Source: Stenopsyche tienmushanensis
Taxonomy: Eukaryota > Arthropoda > Insecta > Trichoptera > Stenopsychidae
Direction: 5' to 3'
Assembly: GCA_008973525.1 (NCBI GenBank)
Contig: WACJ01000515.1
Coordinates: 2,695,454 to 2,759,453 of the forward strand
Length of the DNA stretch: 64,000 bases
Position numbers and translations under genes: made by a program. Positions 60,266 to 64,000 of this stretch are shown here, in pieces (the stretch's first letter is position 1; each line of letters starts with the position of its first letter). The notes below the pieces were generated by a model. That model was not told the DNA's origin, did not search any database, and saw only the letters and a list, made by a program, of their open reading frames with translations.

Positions 60266-63200
60266 GAAGGAGTGAACAAAGAGACAAAGTAAAAAAAAAT
60301 GCAACACAGTTTTTTTTCTAGACCATTTGCAAATTTGTATGTAGTTGATAGACGATCAAATAATATATTTTAAAAGCAACGACAAAATAGTTTTAATTTG
60401 GAAATATATAAAATACAAGTTTTTATATCGTTTCTAAATCTTCGTCTTCTTTTTAAATATTTTTAAAATGATTGTTTCCCGTTGATTTCCACATGTGATA
60501 ACGTTAGAATAGGAAATTTGGGTAGGAGAGAATTTATGAATGAATAGCGAAATTATCATTTTTTATGAATAATATTTGACTATTGTTGTAAATTTAGTCA
60601 CTAATAAGCAACTCCATATGAATTTATTAATCATTCGGAAAATAAATGCGAACCTGGGTCAAGACAATCAATTTGAGATCCGATCCGATCTCCCAAATTT
60701 GATTGTATTGTGAAAATGCTTTTCAAAATCCGGATTTGATCAATCCAATCTTTATAATGTAAGTCCAGAATTAAAACCACATTACCAACACTTGGTCTGT
60801 TTTTAAATATGTACCATTAAAACAGCAGCGATTTTCACACCAATATATATGTAATACTACTGTCTTTGGCAATCGATAATGTCGAATTACTTTGTTTTCT
60901 TGGCATTTTGTAGTAGATTTAAACATATTTATGATGCTGTTGCTGCACACCGCGAGCAACTCCACCTATAAAATAACAAACCACCATCAAAATAAAGATC
61001 GAAACCGATTTTGTCTCTATCGCACCCGCTGTCTCCGCAATGGCTTCTCTCTCGCACGCACGCACAGCTTCTATGGTAATTTTTTACGAAGCCGCGACCA
61101 TTAGCTGAATGTTTTTTTAATTTTATTTTCGATACTTACGTCGAAGTTGTGTTAACCCTTTAAAACTTTTTCGTGTTTCATCTCCGAAAGGTCCGTACTT
61201 TTTTTACCTGTCACTAAAAATTGTCTCTATCAAGAGTATTCATAGAAAATTTATTGGCACGGTGACTTCATTCAGATAAATAGCCCCGGCCCAACAAATC
61301 ATTCTCATTAAAATTACAATTCCAAACGAGCAAGCAATATTTATCTAATAAAGAAGAACATTTATTATACAGCAACAAAAGATATCTTAGCTCACACCCA
61401 CCGCGTACAAAGCACCAAAAGATGGGTGTGTATCGGTGCTAAATTATGTATATTTTTAAATAACCAAAAAAATCAATATGTATAAGCCATTCTTGTGCGG
61501 CGTTGACTAAATAATTTCCTCGCAATAAATATTTATATCCGAATATGTTCATTCATTCCTGTGGAATTTACAGTTTTATTGACTTAATTAAATGCATGAA
61601 CGCTATTATGCAGTCGCCAATAAATAATAATGCAGGATACGTACTGTTGAGATTTAATCAATAGGAAATGTAGTGCGGAATTCTGCAAGAGAAATAAGCA
61701 GCGCAGATACACAACAATATAACGATGTGATGAAGATAATCTACGAATCATACAATTTGCAGTCGTTGTATGTAATATTTTATTGTGGCAATAAATGACT
61801 GAGAAATTGCATTTATTTATCGTTAATGCAGATTTCTTTTAATGGCAACGAACAAAAAAGCATTCTGAGAGAATGCATGGAAACCTCAAATGTATAGAAT
61901 CGATTATGAATTGATCATAACCGTGAAATAACAATGATGAAATATATAAAAAAACGATCAATTAGTCGATAAATATTGCATTACAATCATTTTATTTGTG
62001 GATGCAGATGATATTTATGACATTTATGACCAATACGAAACGCTAAATACTATATTTTTGTTCTTATTTTAAAAATCGACGCCAGATTAAGTGTTACTAA
62101 GATCAATTTTCAATATATAAACGATCACACAGTAAAAATAATTAATCAAATTTGATCTGGATGGTAATGGTTAAATTAAGTACTTTAAATCATCAATGAG
62201 ATTTAGATGTAAATAATATGGAAGCTGAAATGTGGGCTCAATAAGATTATTTATAACATATTTTTTGAGAAATATCCAATTTTGTACGTTTATTTGCTCA
62301 ATAATCAATTTGAATATTTGAATATTCCTTTACGAAAATTGATCGTTGACTTGGTCTTATCAAGTCTAAATTATTTTAGCAACTCCTTGTGCTAAATGAT
62401 TGAAGGGTTTCGCCTTCAATTGAATCCGACTGTTAATATTTTAAGTAAATTTAATTTTTTTTAAATCATATGTTTGTTTTTTCGCAATTTCTTAAAAAGT
62501 GTTATCTTCTGCATCATCTCTCGGAGTTCTTATAATTGCATTTTGCGATGTTGCTGATGCTATTCAAATGATTAATGGTATAATTTATAAGCATTTTGCC
62601 CAAGTTCAGATATTTTCACATTAAAATATATTTATTAGAATCATCGTCGAAATTTTTCGATATGTTTATAGCAAAACGTTTTAAATTCGTAAAAGATCGA
62701 AATGATATGAAAAAAATCAAATATTTGTTTTTTTGCAAATATATTTTTATCACCCCCTTCTGATTATGTTTAGTTTTTTTTATTTCTGATAAAAAATTGG
62801 ATTTGTTAGCATATTATCTCATAATTTTTTGTTGCATATCTTTAAGAAGAGATAAATGTGCCAATTGTGAAATGATGCAAGGGGTAATTTACAGTGTTGA
62901 ACTAATGCTTAGAAATTATTTAGCTTTCATCATACGCAATTTTTATTTCTTCAAGGTTTAGAATCAGATCTAATCAATATCATTACGAAAATAATCATGT
63001 TGTAAATTATCAATAGAAATTATATCGGTTTTCCATGTATGAAAATTATACCTTCACATAGCGAATCACATGAATTATGACAAAAATTCGGCACGGTGAT
63101 CTATGTATTAATTAACATAAGCAATCTAGCAAAATTCAATCCAGACAGATCATTAAAATCAACGTCAATAATAATTTTCCAGTTTGTGTTAATGCACAGC

Positions 63201-64000
63201 CCTTATTTAAGTAGATATTTATACGCGACCATGCGACAGCAACTATCAATTGACAGTGAAGTCGATAGGCCGAAGAATATTTTCAAGCAGCCATAACTGT
63301 CTTTAAAAGTTTCTAATCACCGACGAATGTGTATGTTAACTATAAATGGCCCGAAGGCTTTGAATATATTTAAATGTACATAGTTATTTACAAACACATC
63401 TGTGAGATACGCAGCATCCAATACTTGGCCGTATCGATGGCTTGCTTGTAAATACAGATAGGCGTATAAAACCTACTGTTTTTGTGGTACTCTGGCTGTA
63501 CTGGGATGCATTACATATTGATATGAGATCGTATTGGTAGCTTTTTATATGCCTCATATATTTTATTGGTATATATGTGATGGTTAGTCACGGACGTGTG
63601 TGCTTGAATTTTATTTTTAACGCTTGGATCTTGTCGTTTAATGGATTTTTTTTTGAATTTACTATGTTGACCAATCTTATGGCGCATTTCGAGAATAACG
63701 AGCAATGTGGCCAAATCTCTTTCCTTGACACTTTTTGGTAACTGTAGACAATACATCGTATTTTGATACCATCATTGACATGTGTGTTATAGGTGTGGTC
63801 AAAAGAGACATGAGGAAACGTTAAGTAATATCGAAATGATGTCATTTAAAAGAATAAAGAAATAAATTACACAACAGAGAAAATCAATATGTTTATACAA
63901 TGTAACAGGCATATTTTTTTATCTGATTCAAAGAATAAACAAAAATAAATTTTATTGATTGAATACAGTAGACTTTCTATATGAGACTTTCAGAAGTCAT
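60266..64000. other. AT-rich spacer to the window end, GC-richer patch at 60960-61450
   Basis: A possible half Tigger terminus lies at 60789-60805. ORFs at 60771-60965 (-), 60892-61104 (+), 63096-63296 (+) and 63511-63845 (-, two frames) have no recognisable family. No RNA gene seen. Confidence 0.45.

Noticed and set aside
63511..63845. Two overlapping minus ORFs that might be a frameshifted gene
   Set aside because: Neither reading resembles a family, and joining them gives no known motif.
1..64000. CRISPR arrays, bacterial operons, prophage or plasmid features
   Set aside because: No regularly spaced repeats, no dense co-directional ORFs and no ribosome binding sites; all long readings are eukaryotic transposon relics.

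Overview
The window looks like AT-rich, gene-poor nuclear DNA from an animal, most likely an arthropod. I found no intact host gene, no bacterial or phage gene organisation, no rRNA and no functional tRNA. What can be recognised is almost entirely decayed transposable elements: mariner-type, hAT and pogo/Tigger DNA transposons, two non-LTR retrotransposon (LINE) fragments, one tRNA-derived SINE and several non-autonomous inverted-repeat elements. The mariner-rich repertoire, the ZBED-type hAT relics and the R1-like LINE tail suggest an arthropod, perhaps a crustacean such as a parasitic copepod. That placement is inference and weak.

Layout. 1-7.2 kb is AT-rich DNA with a coding-like relic in two frames (about 2340-2820) and a short GC-rich, codon-biased open stretch (4149-4334). 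7.19-8.07 kb is a nest of inverted-repeat elements: a 25-bp-TIR element encloses a second element, which encloses an 82-bp MITE. 12.6-13.0 kb holds a mariner 3' end. 15.65-16.25 kb is a hAT-like non-autonomous element. 16.80-17.92 kb is a deleted hAT with a perfect 8-bp target duplication. 19.25-19.90 and 24.93-25.40 kb are two relics of the N-terminal half of a ZBED/GTF2IRD2-like hAT transposase. 22.12-23.34 kb is one mariner inserted into another. 25.66-25.83 kb is a 5'-truncated SINE with a 9-bp target duplication. 27.9-28.44 kb is another mariner relic.

30.4-31.7 kb is a jockey-like LINE pol fragment with YRPIS, GVPQGS and FADD motifs. 34.4-34.7 and 36.57-37.44 kb are two more mariner lineages. 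40.66-42.48 kb holds a 116-bp MITE, a 696-bp long-TIR element and a second copy of the inner mariner of the 22.5 kb nest. 43.72 kb has an isolated hAT terminus. 51.9 kb has a near-perfect 46-bp palindrome. 53.13-53.61 kb is a Tigger relic whose terminal repeat is identical to that of the MITE at 7.67 kb. 59.53-60.27 kb is the 3' end of an R1-like LINE. The remaining DNA is AT-rich sequence with scattered patches of higher GC and a few CTCF-like motifs, which would fit regulatory DNA in a gene desert or a very large intron.

These elements do not form a pathway. Their relationships are autonomous/non-autonomous pairs (Tigger and its MITE), relics of related hAT families, and nested insertions that give a relative order of transposition.
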